Assembly (NCBI GenBank): GCA_017388605.1
Contig: JAFPIE010000113.1
Location: 1-6,514, forward strand
Source: Acholeplasmatales bacterium
GTDB taxonomy: Bacteria > Bacillota_I > Bacilli_A > Acholeplasmatales > Anaeroplasmataceae
DNA: 6,514 bases
Reading direction: 5' to 3'
The notes under the pieces were generated by a model that searched no databases, was not told the DNA's origin, and saw only the letters and a program-made list of their open reading frames with translations. The position numbers were made by a program, and so were the translations under genes. Shown in pieces: positions 5,441-6,514 of the stretch. Position 1 is the first letter of the stretch, and each line of letters opens with the position of its first letter.

Positions 5441-6514
5441 TTATTTTACAACTTTAAGAATAAGCTTAGGCTCTATTTTATCTTTTCCTAGCTTGTAAGC
5501 ATCAAATACACATTTGGATTCTAAAGAAATGTCTTCTTTGTTGGAATGAATATAAGCTAAAGGTTCACCCTTCTTAACATAATCGCCAACCTTTTTATTT
5601 AAAACAATACCAACCGCATGGTCGATTACATCATCCATCTTCGCTCTGCCGCCACCCAAATACATTGCGGCATGACCGATAGCTAAAGCATCAATTTTGG
5701 TTACATAGCCATCACTATTTGCTACTACTTCCTTAATATATTTTGCCTTAGGGAATTTTTCTGGATGTAAAACATAGGATCCATCTCCACCTTGGGCTTC
5801 AACAAGCTCAACAAATTTATGTAGAGCTTCCTTGTTATCGATTTGCTTATGCGCTAGGGCAAGTGCCTCCTCATGTGTTTTAGCAACACCAGAATCTAAA
5901 ATTAATTCTGCAGAAACCTCCATACATAATTCTGTAAAGTCCTTAGGGCCATGACCATTTAAGGTATCGATAGCCTCAATAACCTCTAAGGAATTACCAA
6001 CGGCAAGTCCTAAAGGCTCATCCATATTTGTAAGCTCTGCACTCATCTTCTTACCGCACATTTTGCCAATGGAAACCATAAGCTCTGCAAGCTTTGTTGC
6101 CTGGTCTAAATCCTTCATAAAGGCACCACTGCCAACCTTTACATCCAAAGAAATTACATCCGCACCAGATGCAAGCTTCTTACTCATAATAGAGGATGCA
6201 ATGAGTGGGATGGATTCTACTGTTGCCGTAACATCTCTTAGTGCGTATAGCTTTTTATCTGCAGGAGCTAGGGATTTTGTTTGGCCGATTAAAGCAATGC
6301 CAATACGGTTTACCTGATTGATAAAATCCTGCTGGCTTATGGATATATTATATCCTGGAATGGATTCAAGCTTGTCTAGCGTACCACCAGTATGACCTAA
6401 GCCTCTACCACTCATTTTTGCAAATTTAATACCTAAGGATGCAACAAGTGGGGCAACAACTAAGCTCGTCTTATCACCAACGCCACCTGTAGAATGCTTA
6501 TCTACCTTAACGCC
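5441..6514 (-). CDS. pdp: Pyrimidine-nucleoside (thymidine/uridine) phosphorylase, 5' end cut by the window
   Basis: Splits pyrimidine nucleosides with phosphate into the free base and (deoxy)ribose-1-phosphate, a cytoplasmic salvage step. The frame is open to the right edge and gives 357 residues; about 75 N-terminal residues are missing from a usual total near 433. Fragment residues 5-15 read DKHSTGGVGDK, the phosphate-binding loop. Residues 35-50 read SGRGLGHTGGTLDKLE, the family signature. ALRDVTATVESIPL and IASSIMSKKLASG follow, with R93, S108 and K112 falling where R168, S183 and K187 bind the base in the Geobacillus enzyme if 75 residues are missing. The C-terminal PYNP domain (GEPLAYIHSNKED) is complete. 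The Met at 6415 is internal, not the start. The gene may be called pdp or deoA; Gram-positive enzymes generally accept both uridine and thymidine, but specificity cannot be read here. No terminator is visible after the stop, so some transcription may run into secG. Confidence 0.95.
   Translation of the reverse strand, partial: GVKVDKHSTGGVGDKTSLVVAPLVASLGIKFAKMSGRGLGHTGGTLDKLESIPGYNISISQQDFINQVNRIGIALIGQTKSLAPADKKLYALRDVTATVESIPLIASSIMSKKLASGADVISLDVKVGSGAFMKDLDQATKLAELMVSIGKMCGKKMSAELTNMDEPLGLAVGNSLEVIEAIDTLNGHGPKDFTELCMEVSAELILDSGVAKTHEEALALAHKQIDNKEALHKFVELVEAQGGDGSYVLHPEKFPKAKYIKEVVANSDGYVTKIDALAIGHAAMYLGGGRAKMDDVIDHAVGIVLNKKVGDYVKKGEPLAYIHSNKEDISLESKCVFDAYKLGKDKIEPKLILKVVK

Noticed and set aside
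6063..6317. Plus-strand open frame of 84 codons
   Set aside because: Antisense to the strongly conserved core of the phosphorylase.
6413..6415. ATG at 6415 as the phosphorylase start
   Set aside because: The frame continues upstream with the conserved DKHSTGGVGDK loop, so this Met is internal.
1..6514. CRISPR array, insertion sequence or prophage remains
   Set aside because: No regularly spaced repeats, transposase or integrase motifs or terminal inverted repeats are visible; the genes are all housekeeping.

Overview
The window is AT-rich (about one-third GC by eye) and densely packed. All five protein genes and the one RNA gene lie on the minus strand. TGG encodes Trp and no in-frame TGA is read through, so the standard code fits. 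Strong Shine-Dalgarno sites (GGAGG, AGGTGAT), short intergenic gaps and the Firmicute-type gene order (secG, rnr, smpB, ssrA) suggest a low-GC Gram-positive or a relative near the Mollicutes (Erysipelotrichia, Acholeplasma-like or uncultured gut Tenericutes-type lineages). The Mollicutes-like tmRNA tag supports that placement, but the sequence alone does not fix a genus.

Layout in transcription order, from the right edge leftwards: the C-terminal 357 residues of a pyrimidine-nucleoside phosphorylase (cut by the right edge; stop at 5441); a clear promoter (5400-5428) and secG (5133-5369) ended by a textbook terminator (5094-5125); a possible weak promoter, then rnr (RNase R, 2767-5058), pepF (M3 oligoendopeptidase, 1016-2764) and smpB (557-1006) in a tight run with gaps of 2 and 9 nt; a strong promoter abutting the smpB stop codon; ssrA (tmRNA, 112-508); and two consecutive hairpins (4-104) that probably end the unit. 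No stretch of 300 bases lacks a gene.

The genes from rnr to ssrA form a ribosome-rescue and quality-control cluster. tmRNA with SmpB releases ribosomes stalled on broken mRNAs and tags the unfinished protein. RNase R is the 3'-5' exonuclease that can degrade the faulty mRNA. PepF cuts short peptides of the kind left by ATP-dependent proteases. SecG belongs to the Sec translocon and is a usual neighbour of rnr in Firmicutes. The phosphorylase is a nucleoside-salvage enzyme with no obvious mechanistic link.

No new multi-gene system is visible. The points most worth a second look are the unusual 24-residue tmRNA tag (Mollicutes-like, ending in Cys instead of -LAA, with an internal YAFLAA), substitutions in SmpB at normally conserved positions, an RNase R with apparently two N-terminal winged-helix domains and no basic tail, and pepF placed between rnr and smpB.
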